From assembly GCA_964017045.1 (NCBI GenBank), contig OZ024794.1, forward strand, positions 49,915,013 to 49,979,012: DNA of 64,000 nucleotides, read 5' to 3'. Of the stretch, positions 12,129 to 24,599 are shown piece after piece. The stretch's first letter is position 1. The number at the start of each line of letters is the position of its first letter. The DNA is from Omphiscola glabra. Its lineage: Eukaryota; Mollusca; Gastropoda; Lymnaeidae. Position numbers and translations under genes: made by a program. The notes under the pieces are model-generated. The model was not told where the DNA came from. It worked only from the letters and a program-made list of their open reading frames with translations, and ran no database searches.

Positions 12129-12568
12129 AAAATGTTAGCAGACGTGAATTATTTTGTGTGTGTACCGGCTGAAATTACGCGAGGAAAGGGCGCGACCGCA
12201 TGTCGTTGACGCTTCTTTGCGCATATCTAGAAAACGTGTGAAACGTCATGGCACCAATTGTCTGCATCTAACAAAATCCAAATTCAAAATATAATATTTA
12301 TTTTAAGTCAACGGAAATTTGATCGAAATAATTAGGGGTAAAGGTTTTAAACAAGTGCTAGCTGCCAACTAACTGGGTACCTTGGTAGCTCAGTGAGGAA
12401 ACTTCTTAAAATGAATATAAACCTATTAGATACAGCCCGCCAAACATTGGTGGCAGCAATGCGTGCACTTTCCATATATAAAGTTACTTGACAAAACATG
12501 AACTCAAGCTACAACCCCTTTCCCCCCCCCCCCCCCCCCCCAGTGGTTAAACGTCACTGCAAACTTTT
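12129..12568. other. No gene; isolated PBS-like and A-box-like words
   Basis: TGGTGGCAGCAATG at 12448-12461 resembles a tRNA-Leu primer-binding site of LTR retrotransposons. TTGGTAGCTCAGTGAGG near 12382-12398 resembles a tRNA A box. Neither has its expected partner. C20 at 12522-12541. Confidence 0.4.
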
Positions 12569-12750
12569 TATTTCACGCCATGAACTATATTAAATATTCT
12601 GATAGGACAACCTCTTTTAAACCGACTATTTTTTCACACCATTGAGACGATTTCCTTTTCTGAAATGAAAATATTACGCGCCAAACACAGTTGCGTTTTA
12701 TAAAAAAATAAATCATTTAGCGTAGTTATCGGGAATTATATTTTGCACGC
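12569..12750 (-). mobile_element. Dispersed repeat family B, copy 1 (3' part)
   Basis: Read on the minus strand this contains ATTCCCGATAACTACGCTAA, then TTTGGCGCGTAATATTTTC, GAAATCGTCTCAA, CAGAATATTTAATATAG and GGCGTGAAATAAA. The same blocks occur in the same order at 53.6, 55.9 and 58.8 kb and in part at 25.8 kb, so this is an interspersed family. I cannot classify it. Confidence 0.65.
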
Positions 12751-13154
12751 TATTGAATTCATTATGGAACCATACTTTCTTTCAAGCATTTAGAGTTATT
12801 TATCGTTAACTCTCAATCCCAAATTCGATGAATAGAAAGGAACCGGAAATGGAAGCAGTAAATTAGGAAGCCATCCACGAGTCATACCAGAAGCGTAATA
12901 TATATAAGAGATTTTGATTTAATGCAGAATTTTGCTATCTTCAGTGTTCTGAAGGTTTTTTTTTTTTTTTTTTTTTTTTTGGGTGGGGGGGGGGGGCGGG
13001 GGGGGGGGGGCTCATCTAAAATAAGACAAAACCGAATTTTAAAACACATTGTTATTTCACACATCAAAACAAATAATGTTCTACGATTTACATATCCTGT
13101 CACAATTAGCCACACTGATGGACAAAAAAAGTTTTTTTTATTTTTATTTAACAG
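12751..13154. other. No gene; T22/G-rich tract
   Basis: T22 then G-rich sequence at about 12957-13010. Frames crossing it are artefacts. Ends in the acceptor-like sequence before 13155. Confidence 0.5.
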
Positions 13155-13375
13155 CCTCTAAGCAGACGCTTACCACTTTGTGAATAATGAAACCCTAAGC
13201 TGTGCCCGTCAGAAGCATCGTAAACTCCCGTAAAGTTGTGGTTGGTGGTTAGCGGCAAATGGAGATCACAACCAACGACTAGCTGTCCCCCAAGCAAAAA
13301 AAAAAGAGGAAACAAACAAGTCTCCACGCCTCGATGTTGCGGATTGTGTTATGAAATCATGAGCGACACGAGGAC
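13155..13375 (+). promoter_or_regulatory. Possible 5' UTR with three short upstream ORFs
   Basis: A strong acceptor-like sequence (T-rich tract then AACAG ending at 13154) suggests that an untranslated exon may begin at 13155. Three short upstream ORFs precede the main start: ATG 13334 (stop 13352-13354), ATG 13351 (stop 13360-13362) and ATG 13359 (stop 13377-13379). The third stop overlaps the main ATG as ATGA, the arrangement seen in termination-reinitiation. I see no clear promoter, so the extent of the UTR is inferred. Confidence 0.3.
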
Positions 13376-13847
13376 ATGAGCCGTATGGAGCTACAACACC
13401 CGAGGAAAGCTTATCATCATTCCTCATATAAAACATCCGATGAACATGGGCATGTGTCCGGAGACAAACCTCCAGGGGAGCACATGGTTAGGGAACACAG
13501 GCTAAGCGAAAATGCTGTAAGAGAACATGTTATCGGAGATCAGACAGAAGTTCAGGCCGCGGTTAACGACCAGACGGACGGAGACTACGGTTTCGATGGT
13601 CATCTATCCGGTGATAGGTCGTTCGACGACGGCAACATGAGCGGTCGTTTATCAGGTTACGAACTCTATAAACAGGACCCACTGGATTACATGAGATGCG
13701 TGGATGCAGATCACGAGACCCACCAAACAATCTTCTACGATTGCATTACACCGGAGGAAAACATTTCCTTAAACAATGCGTGCGAAGGGATATGTGTTAT
13801 AGAGGAAACAAATACCGACGTCAGCTATCTGGAGCTGAGCATGGGTG
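13376..13847 (+). CDS. Exon 1 of an unrecognised single-pass membrane protein
   Basis: This is the first coding exon of a two-exon gene, 157 complete codons plus one base. The start is ATG at 13376; an in-frame TGA at 13352 excludes an earlier in-frame start unless another exon is spliced in. The exon ends at the consensus donor G|GTAAGT (intron from 13848) in phase 1. The encoded region is hydrophilic and acidic, with no signal peptide. Its first half is rich in His, Asp and Gly and carries loosely repeated short motifs (HVSGD, VIGDQ, HLSGD, GRLSG). A second half (about residues 95-157) holds several Cys and an NIS sequon. It reads as a real exon because it has balanced composition and no simple repeat in a repeat-rich window. 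The family is unknown to me. It could alternatively be a lineage-restricted orphan gene. Confidence 0.6.
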
Positions 13848-14477
13848 GTAAGTGAAACGATTTTAAGGTCATGGCGATATTGTAATTTCCATCGAGAAAA
13901 AGGACTAAGCGTCTAAATGTAAGATACATTCAAATTACATAACGATAGTTATTTTATTGACACATGACATTGCTACCTTCCTTTGTCACTTTGCATAACT
14001 ATCTTTGTCATGTCAGATTATAGACATTGTCAATGTAATAATTTGAAATACGCTAAAATAATAGTGCACAAATGTTGCATAGCAAAGCAACAATGTATAG
14101 TGGATTAAAAAATTGATAAAGTATAATTTTAATTTTTTTAAAAAAGAATTCAGGATATCCAAGTCTTTTTACTGAGTATGCTATATTGGGCTAAATATTT
14201 ATTTATTTCATCGCCACAAATTAGTATTAACAAAGTCAGGACGAAAAAACATAGTGTAAAATATTTGAGCTACGGAAGTAATCAGACATGAACATCATTA
14301 ACAACACATTTTCTCAGGAACATATTTATTTTTTAAAAAAGATTTTTAAAATATTCATCAGATATAACAATAATCAGATAGAACCTTCATTAGATCTGGA
14401 ACCCCAAATAAGGCGCCCCCTCCCTCCCCCCTCACACATTTCTTAGATAAGTTTTACATTACTGACAGGCCTTTCAG
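13848..14477 (+). other. Intron between the two coding exons
   Basis: 630-bp AT-rich intron starting GTAAGT. A branch-point-like CTGAC lies at 14462-14466, followed by AG dinucleotides at 14468, 14477 and 14492. All three AGs are in the same reading phase, so the acceptor choice changes the protein only by a few residues. The AG at 14468 is probably too close to the branch point. The interior holds only AT-rich sequence and a C-rich stretch near 14415-14432. Confidence 0.5.
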
Positions 14478-14806
14478 TTTTCTCTGCTCAAGGCTTCAAC
14501 ACTAACTCTAACGCCATGTCAGACCGGATCATGAAACTAAGCCAAGAGGAAGCCCTGGCCGCAGACCTGCTGACCGACTCGGAGATGCAGTCCAAAATTG
14601 ACCAGCTCAAGGAGGATCGGGAGGACATCCTGTCCAAGACTAGCCTGCTCCTTACATGGAACTTCCTCCAGCTGTTCTTTCTCCTGGGTACCATCTTCTA
14701 CGCGTGCGTCTGCGTGTGCAATTTCAGACAATCTTTCTCTTGCTCCGAGGCTTGCATGTGGAAAGGCGTAAAAGAGAAAAGTTCTAAAAAATGGTGGAAC
14801 CTTTAG
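14478..14806 (+). CDS. Exon 2 (terminal) of the same gene: charged helix, membrane span, Cys-rich tail
   Basis: Terminal coding exon ending in TAG at 14804-14806. With the acceptor TTTCAG at 14472-14477 it joins exon 1 in phase and gives a 266-residue protein; the acceptor ending at 14492 also keeps the frame and gives 261. In the 266-residue numbering, residues about 179-211 form a charged, probably helical stretch (QEEALAADLL, KIDQLKEDRED). Residues about 214-238 form one hydrophobic span (LLLTWNFLQLFFLLGTIFYA) that runs into a CVCVC cluster. The last 28 residues are basic with further Cys. The acidic N-side and basic tail favour the C-terminus in the cytosol by the positive-inside rule, but a tail-anchored topology is possible. 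The Cys cluster beside the membrane could be acylated (inference). No family recognised. Confidence 0.6.
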
Positions 14807-15045
14807 TCGTGCCGTCATCTTACAGCCAGTCCCTATGGGAAATAAGCGCATCGTATACAGTTTTTTTAGTGTTGGCAATAACAAGATTCGCGCGCATGTT
14901 CAAATAGTGTGCATGTTCAATAGGTGTGGGCTCACACAGGCGTACAATTTATTGCTTTGATCTCCCGTGTTCATCAGTTATTTTGAAAAACATCGCGCCA
15001 AGCTAGTTCAATACTATGCTTTTAATAAAATGATACAAATGACCC
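14807..15045 (+). other. 3' UTR and poly(A) signal
   Basis: Downstream of the stop codon, the first good poly(A) hexamer is AATAAA at 15024-15029, about 220 bases after the stop. This is a normal 3' UTR length and supports exon 2 being terminal. The cleavage position is not visible. Confidence 0.4.
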
Positions 15046-16716
15046 GAAAAAATGTGGTTGCATACATTTATTGTTTGTTGATGTGTAGATTTAGTTTCGT
15101 AATATATGTTGTTTTTTATGGAGAACTGTATATAATTAGTTTCGCATTTTGGGCTAAAACTGGGTTATTTCTATGTCGTTGCTGAGGTCTTATAGAAGTC
15201 GATTTCTTACAACCCGCCTTTGATGTCTAATTATCCCGAACCTTCATAAAAACGTGCCGCGGTTTCCATCTGTACAAACACGGCAACAGAAACGCCCCAT
15301 GCAGACAAACAGCGCCCCAGTCGCATCTTCGGCGCCGGAAGCTATTTACTTTAAGGGCCCACAACTCGGTAAATCACGAATTTTTTTTCCATATCTAGAC
15401 TCTTTACGAGTTGTTTAGATAATCACGATTATGAAGGAAATAATACCCAAAAACGAATTTAAAAAAATTGAACATGATATATGAACTTTTCTTTGAAGTA
15501 TAGGGAGTTCCAAGATCAGAGCATAAAGAGCAGAGCGCTAATGGAATCCACGTGCATTAGATGTCATATTCACAGAGCAACACTTTCACGATTTTTGAGA
15601 CGAACTTCAGTTTTATTGGCATTTAATTTATTTTAATCCTCAAACTTGTAGCCGCATCTTTTAAAACTATTTGTATTTAAAAAGGTTTGAAAAAAAAACC
15701 CAGCATAGCGTAAACCAATGTATACAAAGTGTAAACTCAGTGTCGGCTCCAGGTGAGGGTGGGGGGGGGAAGCAGTGGCACATCAGATTTTAGGGCTAAG
15801 TAACAGCAATTGTTTTCAAAGGAGAAATGACCATTGCCATTTATATTAACTTATTTGTATAGTTTTATTAACTAAATTTATTGTTATTCCAACTAACCCA
15901 AGCGATGGTGTGTGTGTGTGTGTGTATATGTGTGTATGTGTGTGTGTGTTTGTTACGCGGAGATTGTTCGGGGGCTAAAATAATTATGAGGGTTGCGCAC
16001 GCCATTCCGGCACAACAAACAAGCTATATGATAGTTAATGCATCCCCATTTAGTTTAGTAGGATTGATAGAAAAAAATAAACCTATGATAATGATACAAG
16101 GGCGCGTTCTTTAGTTGCTCTCAAAATAGATGCTTGCGTCAATGAGCATTTCGTGGTGTCTCTCGTGCTCTCCAGTGATCCATCTACGTCCAAAAAAGGC
16201 GGTAAATTTAAAGAAAATAATATCCATTGGAATATAAATACAGAACAATGCCTTTAAATGCATCGGTAAAATCCTCTGACCCTTATCTCACTGAATGAGT
16301 CTAGACACAATGAAGGACGAGGCCGTCTATTTTCATTAGCAATCTTTTTTTTTTTAAAAATGGAGCTTACTGAACAAGATCAACGGCTCCATTACATCGG
16401 CGGCCTGGAAGGTAGTTTAATGACTGGCGGTTTTTAATTAGTTTTTAAAGTCTCGAAGCTGTTAACTTGTGGGGACAAAGGTCTCCTTAGTCCATCAGCT
16501 CGCACGCACGGCTAGATTACTGTTTAAAAAACAACTCATCCCAGGAATAATATAATTTTTTTAAATTAAAGTTTGAAAGAACGAAAAGACAAAGCGTGAC
16601 AAAAGCAACGGAGACCAAACAGTATGATTGGGGGAAAGGGGGGGGGGTAGTTTTAGCGTACATCCGATGGAGCGATGACACCCAAACCCTGCGTAATGAA
16701 GGACCAGCCGACATGC
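15046..16716. other. No gene seen
   Basis: AT-rich downstream flank of the gene; TG repeat at 15908-15952 and a G run at 16637-16645. Confidence 0.5.
15908..15952. repeat. TG/TA microsatellite
   Basis: (GT)n with TATA interruptions; false Val/Cys open frames cross it. Confidence 0.85.
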
Positions 16717-16903
16717 AGACCATCGACTCAGACCATCACATTCAGACCATCGACTTCAGACCATTAACTTCAGACCATCAACTTCAGACCATCACCTTCA
16801 GACCATCAACTTCAGACCATCAACTTCAGACCATCGACTTCAGACCATTAACTTCAGACCATCAACTTTAGACCATCCCCTTCAGACCATCAACATCAGA
16901 CCA
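16717..16903. repeat. 14-bp minisatellite, about 13 copies
   Basis: Unit TTCAGACCATCAAC with ATCGAC and ATTAAC variants. Confidence 0.9.
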
Positions 16904-19900
16904 AATTGCCAGAATGAAGACAGCAGCCTATTTTCCATGAATCTTTGATATTAATTCTGAAGTTCGAATAGGATGCACGTCCATACTCTCGCGACCACAT
17001 GTTTTAACTACAGGGATCCACAACTAAGAAATTCTGTTAACATCTCTACTCAACATCCTCAGGATTTACATGACACGGTCAATAACTGATATCTATTAAT
17101 CACGCGATGAAGACACATATTGCGTCAGCAGTGACGCATCATCGGTAAAGTTGACTATCATTATAATATGCGCTTCTGAGTCTTGAGTTCTGTACTTCTG
17201 CTTAAACATTTGTCCTGACAAGAATGCGTGCGATGCTTCATGGCGTGACACTTGCTCTCCCAGGTCAGGGCAGTCATCACCATCAGGGTGTGTTGGTGAA
17301 TGCACGAGAATAAAACCATTGGCAGGAGTGAACCCGACGGGAGGCGGGCAAAGAATACTAATAAAAAAAAAGGATAATAAGTTTACCTCTAATATTTGAC
17401 TCGATCAGTCGGTCCCAGAAGTCGTCCGGCAAAGGAATCCTCTATTTGGCGTTCCTTTGGTCGCCATGAGGCCGGATGCCAGCGAGACAATGAGAGAAAA
17501 TAAACCCCGGTGATCTGGGCTGGGCAGAAGGTCGTATGTGTTATCTCCAGACATTAACGGATTTGTCGTGACCTAATCCCCGAGGAGTCAGGCAGACATT
17601 GCGGAGCATCCCGCACCGACTTAGTACAAAGGCAGCTCACCAGTGACTCCGCTGTTCTACTTCGGATATTTGAAATAATTGACACCCACCACCGTTCATG
17701 ATCTCGCAAATTTCTGGGAAAATAAGTTCGTTGCCGAGCAGTACTAGAAGTTGGGGTTCTAACAGTTTTAGCCAATTAAACATTATAGAAATTGTAACAC
17801 CACTAACCTATAACTAAGAGGCATACTAACAATATTGTTAAAATGCATCGTTATAGTTAAATTCAGGAGAGTACTTCCAGGATAATTGAAAATGAGCGCT
17901 TCATTCACGCGGAGCTCAGTAATATTTAAACTGTTGGTAACTGTCTAGCCAAAGACAGTTTTAAAACATCTAAAAAGAACTTTAAAGACACATTTTATTT
18001 TAAAAATCTTCATTTTTAAGAAGAAATCGTCGAAATCAAATAATGTTATTAAAACTCTTTATTTTTATACTTCGTTCATAGTTGTTACTTTGCAGCACTT
18101 AAATGATACGGGTTTGTGCGTAGTGCTCAACTATATTTTATCATTTTAGCTTAAGTTCAATATTGAGAACTTGTGAAGTTGATTTAAACCCAACACTTCA
18201 AATGTGCATGAAACAATCCCATTTCAATTCAATAATTAAAGTTTTCCTCAACTTAAAAAAATGGCTTGTTAACGTAATATAAAAAAATACAGTTATAATG
18301 TACCTAAAATCTATTTCTTTAGCGGTTGTGTAGTTTTTATGTGCACCGAGTTCTGACTTGGCCCTCTTCCCCGATTTTTCTCTTACTGCAAACACCCAAA
18401 ATGGATTGACCTTTTAAAAGCAGGAAGCGCAGTGCGACATACGTAAAGTCAAAATCCCACACGTGTCTTTAAAGATGTGTTTTTAAAGATGTTTGTTTAA
18501 AGACTCTGTAATTTATTTTAAACCACCCCCCTCTCCAAAAAAAAAAAAAAGCCAAAAAAAACCTCCAAAAAAACCAAAACCTTACAGGTAAAGACAGGAT
18601 GTTTTCAATATACCTTTGGTTTTTTTTACTCTCGTTCTGTTTCCCACAAGAATTCAAAACAAAACACAATCTTTAGCTACGTACGTCGAATGTCTTATAC
18701 GACTTAAAGGACAACCTGATCGTTAATGAGCCAAACTGGAGCCGGAGTTGCCCTTGTTTTTTTTTCCTGACAGCGTAACCACGGGGATGCCTTTCCATAA
18801 GCTCACGACATTACCACGACGGTCCTCACACCTTTTTATTCACACACACGAAGCTCGGTGGTTTGAAAGGTTCCCCATCCCGGCGTGCCCCCGCGTTCAT
18901 TTCTTGCCTTGTTTTTCACGTCCGCGTCGTTCGTTCTAACATGTCACACGGTCCCTGGGCACCAGACCCGAGCATGCCTGGCATGCTGATGACCCCCATG
19001 TGTCCCTAGCACTTGTGTTAGTACTTCGTGCGTATGTTAGGGTAGGGTTCATGGTTTGCGAATGATGCGATGGCCATGTTTGATCACTACCTTTAATGTA
19101 GAAGCATCAGAAGTTATGTAGTCAAGCAGTTTATAACCATTAACATATCTTTTTGCACCGGTTACCCAAGTTCTACGACACACAGTTTACGTTTTCTGCG
19201 AAGTATCGCGTGTGTCGACGAGGAGTTGCGTCCAAGCTAAAAATTATTTAACGATTGGATCAAAATGTGTATCTTATAGGGGGCCATGATAACTAGGATG
19301 ATCCTTTACATTATAGGTAAAATGCTAGATAATCTATTCCTTATCAATTATTATGTCGTAAATGTTGTTACACACCCGCATAGAATCTTCCCCTAAAGAA
19401 CTGTTGAAAATGGCTCGTGCTGACAGATAGTTTCATGTGGTTTAAACTATTTCCAGACTATTGTAATACAGTACAATTGTTTTAGAGACTTGCTGACGTC
19501 ATACATTTACCGCTTTTATATATAGGCTTTTACGTGAATCACCATTATGTCAGCCGAGGGGAGGTAAAAAAAATATTTTTGCCGATGGAATACGTCTTTT
19601 AGAGTTATAAAACTATAGGGTATAAAATTATCTATAATATAAAAGTTTAACACTCGTCTACTTCTGTTTCTAGTTGATGTTCCTCGATATGAAAAGCAAC
19701 CTTTTAATTCAAAACATTAACTTCTCATCAAAGTTCATAAAAGCAATTCAATTCTTGAATGTTGATTAGACCATATTGAAGATCATCTTAGGTGAATATT
19801 GCCCAGACCATATTAAAGATCATCTTACTTGAAGGTATTCGTGTTAACATGAACTGATTTTGTCCCTCAATAAAAATTAATTCTTACATTTTGTGAGACA

Positions 19901-22251
19901 CTCTTGTTGTAAACACAAGCTACACGGCGGACTAAAGACAGCTATGTCTACTTGAGACTCAGATGACGATCATGTAAGAAAGAAGAGATACAATTCTTTT
20001 ATTGATCCAAATCGCACTAACTGATAAAACGTGTAACTAAGATGCGGTATAAGCAGTAAGTTATTATAATACTAAAGGAAAAATTGAAATGTTTATATTA
20101 TGACGCTCTCAAAATGCCCATATCACCAGCAAGAAGAGGAGCAAACAACTCTAGAACTGGGATATGTACTGGTCGCGAGATATTGAACAAAATCGCACAA
20201 AGAAAATGACTATTTCTTGCAGTTATTGAAAACTAAGCCGAATTTTATTTTATCATTTAATTCTTTCAAAGAACCCCCCCCCCCCTTTTTTTTTTTTCGT
20301 TTTCGCAGCATCGTATAACCGAACATATCAGTACCACATATGAGTCTAGCATATACGGATGGAAGAGTCCAAAAGGAATTCGTATAAAGTGTACATTTAA
20401 CGAAGAACGGAAAGGGTCTGTCATTAGATCTTCTCTCGTGAGGCAGTAGGAAGATCGGCATTCAGCAACACGAGACAATCACTGCAACAGTCAAGTTAAT
20501 GTAAACACGAGATGTGGGGTAAAAAAAATCGTATCTCGCCACCGACACTCACATATAAGCACATGAACACAGGCGCTCATATGCTCGCATCCTTCATCAG
20601 AAGGGACGTCATCCCAATCATGGCCCCGAAGCATCGTGTCGAAACCTGAATGGCCCTTGAACGGCTCCGGGTCTAGACTATGGACAAGTCCGGAGTGGCT
20701 ATTTCAATATCCGGTCGGCCAGAGAAATGTGAAGGTGTCCATTTCTAGGACCTTTATATACGACTATATCGAGCTGTTCAATGCTGGTGCAGATCCATTA
20801 AAAGGAATTACAAGAACAAAAAAAAATTATATTTTGACTTCGTTGTCATGTTAGACTGCTTGCCTCATTACACCATTTTAACAACAAAATTGGAAATCAC
20901 GAAACTGTACTTAAATATAATTATATCGGGGATCTTTAAAAAAAAAAAAAAGGAATGCACACGGTTTTAACATCAAACTTTTTTCTCCTCACAAATGTTT
21001 CTTTAAACAATTATCGTTTCAATTCATTCTTTTCATTTAAATGTAAAAAAAAACAAACAACAACAACTAATTTTTTAAATAGAAGCTAGCAAAATTATTC
21101 TTTCTTTATGTACTTTCTTAACTATATATTATAGATACTGTTGGCCCAAAGACATTTCAAAACATAAAAGAAGAAAGTAACATTATTTTTTAATGTAAAA
21201 TCGTTTCTATTAAGTCCTAAAAAAGTGACTTAACAAATAGAGAAACAAACAGAACTTATTTAAATCTACTTTGTTTCATTTACGTAATCTTGGATCTGCA
21301 AAACTCTCTAACCCTAGAAGCAGCTCTAACATAAAGAAGAGACGCTAAAGTACAAAAGTAAAGTGCAATCTGAATTGTTAATGGCGGGGCTGATTTGTTT
21401 GTTAAACTTCATGTATAGAGATACATGTTCACAGATGTCACAGATTCAGATAAATTAATCCCTCGTGTCCCACAATGCCATATTTTTGGCTTTTGTGAGC
21501 GCACTCCAGTTTTGTTTTCGCATCTCTTTTTCTCTTCTCTCTGTTTATGCCATACGTGGCTATTTTCAGTTGGCCATGAAGCTAAAGAAATGGAATATAA
21601 TCTAACGTTTTCTGGAGGACGTGGAATTAAAATTGTGTGTGTGGGGGGGTGGGGTAGTACTAGCAACACAAAACATTTTTTTTTCTTTCGAAGTAGCGTT
21701 CTTTTAATTGGAGGGTTGTGGAGTAAATCTCCCCCCCCCCCATTTTTCTTAACAATTCTCTTCTACCACACTCCTGAAATTACGATGGTCATAAGGGACC
21801 AATAAGGATAAGTCATCCACCACCCTCCCTCTCCGTGGTGGCTTATGGGTCGTGAAAGCTAAACAAGTACCAAGGCAACAAAGGATATCGCGTTGTGTCT
21901 GCAACAGCAGAGATGCAAACCTATCTCATGTTTTGGACGCTGAACAAACAGAGGAAGAAAAAGGATTGGTTGGGGGGGGGGGGGGATGGAAATCATCGAT
22001 GTTAATGAAAAAAAATTTCTCATTGAGAACGTAGAAAGACTCCAAACCGATCAATGACTAGGGATTTTTCTTTAAAAAAAGGAAAATAGAGGGGAATACA
22101 GATGTCAGCAGGAGACTTTAAGCCTTTGGGGGGCGTACGCTTCTTTTTGCATGTGACATTACAAGGCCAGGGTTAGGATTTTGGAGATTGCCTGATTGGT
22201 CTTTAGATTTGCGTCGTGTTGAAACAGTTTGGCTCATGTGAGAAGAAAGTT
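16904..22251. other. No gene seen in 5.3 kb
   Basis: Mostly unique-looking. Short minus-strand frames at 17096-17305 and 17554-17775 have ordinary composition but no signals. GC-richer blocks lie at about 17400-17530, 18870-18990 and 20590-20740. A near-duplicate (AGACCATATT-AAGATCATCTTA) sits at about 19770-19830. Homopolymers at 20274-20298, 21730-21741 and 21971-21984. Confidence 0.45.
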
Positions 22252-22420
22252 TTGCAGCACCAGATCTGCGCCAGGTATTTTGTTTCCAGAAACAGATGTA
22301 TGCCACGGTTTTGTGCTTTCAGAACCAGATCTATGCCAGTTTTTTTTCTTTCAGAACCTGATCTATTGTCACGTCTTTCGCTTTCAGAACCTGATCTATT
22401 TCACTTTGTTTTTCTTTCAA
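22252..22420. repeat. Degenerate ~38-bp tandem repeat, 4-5 copies
   Basis: Recurring TTTCAGAACCTGATCTAT and CAGAACCAGATCTATGCCA cores separated by T-rich spacers. Confidence 0.75.
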
Positions 22421-22603
22421 TGTGTTTTGTTTTTCCAGCAAGGAGATCAAATTTAATAAAAGTAGTTGAGTATTTGAATTGTATTTTTTTTCAACCAGCC
22501 GTTTTCTTCAAAAAAAATGTACGAAAAACTTCTACCAAAATCCACCTCCTGCGAGTTTCCATATTCATTGCATTATACACTTAAATCTGGTGTGCCTTAT
22601 TAG

Positions 22604-22850
22604 GTGCTGGATAGCCGATTGATCTAAACTGAGCAAATCTCAAGTCTAGAGCTCAATCCCCACCAAAAGCCCAGTCAGGCAAAACCATCACCAGCACCTC
22701 GGGTAGATGGGACCCGCCTACCTTGGATGGCAACTCACCTAAGAGAAAGCAAACCTGAAACCTGGCTATGGAGTCTCGTAGGCGGATAACATTGGCACAA
22801 TGAAACATTCCGACAACTCTAGCGACGCCACTAGTGCCAAGCTATACAGC
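22604..22850 (+). mobile_element. tRNA-derived SINE-like repeat
   Basis: The head resembles the pol III internal promoter of a tRNA with a long variable arm. An A-box-like TAGCCGATTGATCTAA starts at 22612 and a B-box-like GAGCTCAATCCC ends at 22660. A non-tRNA body follows (CCGCCTACCTTGGATGGCAA, GTAGGCGGATAACATTGGCA, GACGCCACTAGTGCCAAGC). A related head is on the minus strand near 48.15 kb. It is not an intact tRNA: the stems do not close. Confidence 0.5.
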
Positions 22851-22884
22851 TGATGTTCAACTAGGCTATCCAGCGGCGTGGAGA

Positions 22885-23018
22885 GAGGCGATTTGCTGTG
22901 TTTGGGAACCAGAGGCGATTTGCTGTGTTTGGGAACCAGAGGCGATTTGCTGTGTTTGGGAACCAGAGGCGATTTGCTGTGTTTGGGAACCAGAGGCGAT
23001 TTGCTGTGTTGGGAACCA
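22885..23018. repeat. 27-bp tandem repeat, 5 copies
   Basis: Unit GAGGCGATTTGCTGTGTTTG then GGAACCA; four identical copies and one with a 1-base deletion. Confidence 0.95.
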
Positions 23019-24599
23019 GCTAAAAATCGTAAAGAATAATCCCAGGCCTTTTGGTTTTCGCCCTACGAAGTCCAAACAATCATTATATTGTGACGGACAC
23101 ATATGCCTGCATTATGCCAGAAACTTAAATGTCTCCAATTTTTCACCACTAGCCAGTGTTCAGATACAATGTTGATAAATATTTAAGTTCGTAAGCGTGC
23201 CTAAAAACTCTTCCGTTTTGATAATGGCGTATACATTTGCTCTAATAGTTTTGGAAAGTTGTACTGACCCTGCTTCTAAATAGATTCTTAGTCTTCTTTG
23301 TTTAAATTTTTGTTTAGGACCACACCTTAAGTGAGCCACTAACAAAACAAGAACAAGCAAATCCTTCTAAAACAATTCAACTCATTTTCTTTCTTATTTA
23401 GTACTATGCCCAAATCCATCGGGCTCGAGGAAAACCAATATTGTTTTCACGGCCACCGAGCACCAAGCGACATTGTGCGGCTCATGTGTTGAATTGTCCA
23501 TCTTAACTTACGGTCAGCTGCGTCGTGAAGGGGACCATTTGAAGCCCGACACTCACGGGCGTCTGCCGGGCGACAATGATGGCAGGAATAAGTCCTGACG
23601 GCCGAATCGATTGCAATGTCAGTAATTTCTGCCCCGCGATCACACGGCATGCTTTCCATTTCAAGGAGACTGAGGGTTTCTATACGTACATGCCAACTTA
23701 TGTCCCAATTTTGCTTGACAGTCTTCCAATAGTGGATAAAGGGGGGTCCTCGACATCTTGTGTTTTCGAGACGATTAACCAAATAAAATACGACGAATTT
23801 GAGTACCGGTATAGTCTAATCCACAACATGATGATTTAATAATCAAGAATCAATGGCATAGAAACATTGATTGAGCAAGTCAATCTTATTCCAAGGAACA
23901 AGCGATTTAGTTTAAAGGCAGTTAAACAGAATCTTTATGAACTATTTAAAATTTTTATGGAGACAACCTCTCTAATTGTTTTATGAAATTGGTGAAGTTT
24001 ATGATTTAGAAATTTGTTTACAGAGATGAATCAATCAGATTGTTCAAACTTCCATTAATATATATATTTTCAACGTTAATGTTCATAACATTCTCACGAC
24101 AATTAGTCTTTGTCTAATAACGTACTTGAACAACAATAAAATAGCTAGACATGGTTTTTGTATTTAGCCTAACAGTACGCTGAAATGGGATTCAAATATT
24201 CATGTTGGAAAAGCCATATTAGAAGTTATCTCCCATGCCTTGATTATTAATTTCATTGGACAGATCCACTGCAAATATTTTCAGCCGAGGAACTATAACA
24301 AACAGTTTAAAAAATATCACAATGTCAATGAGAAAAACAAAAATAACACAACATAAAAAAAGTTCAAGTCTAAGATCTAAATGAAATGAAACAAAGAACA
24401 GCGCATACAGCGTACCTCCGTCTCTCAATTCACAGACTAATTCCTCGCTTATAATTAACATTGCTCGTCCACCAACGACTGCGGTGTTTGCAAGCAAAGA
24501 AATAAAAAAATACTATAACCGATACCAAGTTAATACCCAGCCCACGGGCCACATATTCTTTCATCACATGCTTTTGGGACTGTCCTTTTAAAAAAATGC
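23019..24599. other. No gene assigned
   Basis: A GC-richer block at about 23450-23680 has frames on both strands but no recognisable product. The rest is AT-rich. Confidence 0.45.

Noticed and set aside
11843..12130. 95-codon frame with a perfect 10-residue repeat (VSFSDNFRVQ)
   Set aside because: Pure translation of the 30-bp minisatellite; a second frame of the same array is also open.
12379..12460. tRNA-like A box (GGTAGCTCAGTGAGG)
   Set aside because: No B box or cloverleaf at the right distance.
12448..12461. Primer-binding-site-like TGGTGGCAGCAATG as evidence of an LTR retrotransposon
   Set aside because: No flanking LTR pair, polypurine tract, gag or polymerase sequence; a 14-base match can occur by chance.
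14537..14884. 115-codon minus-strand frame opposite exon 2
   Set aside because: Antisense shadow of the better supported + strand exon.
22834..23175. Frame with REAICCVWEP repeats
   Set aside because: Translation of the 27-bp tandem repeat.
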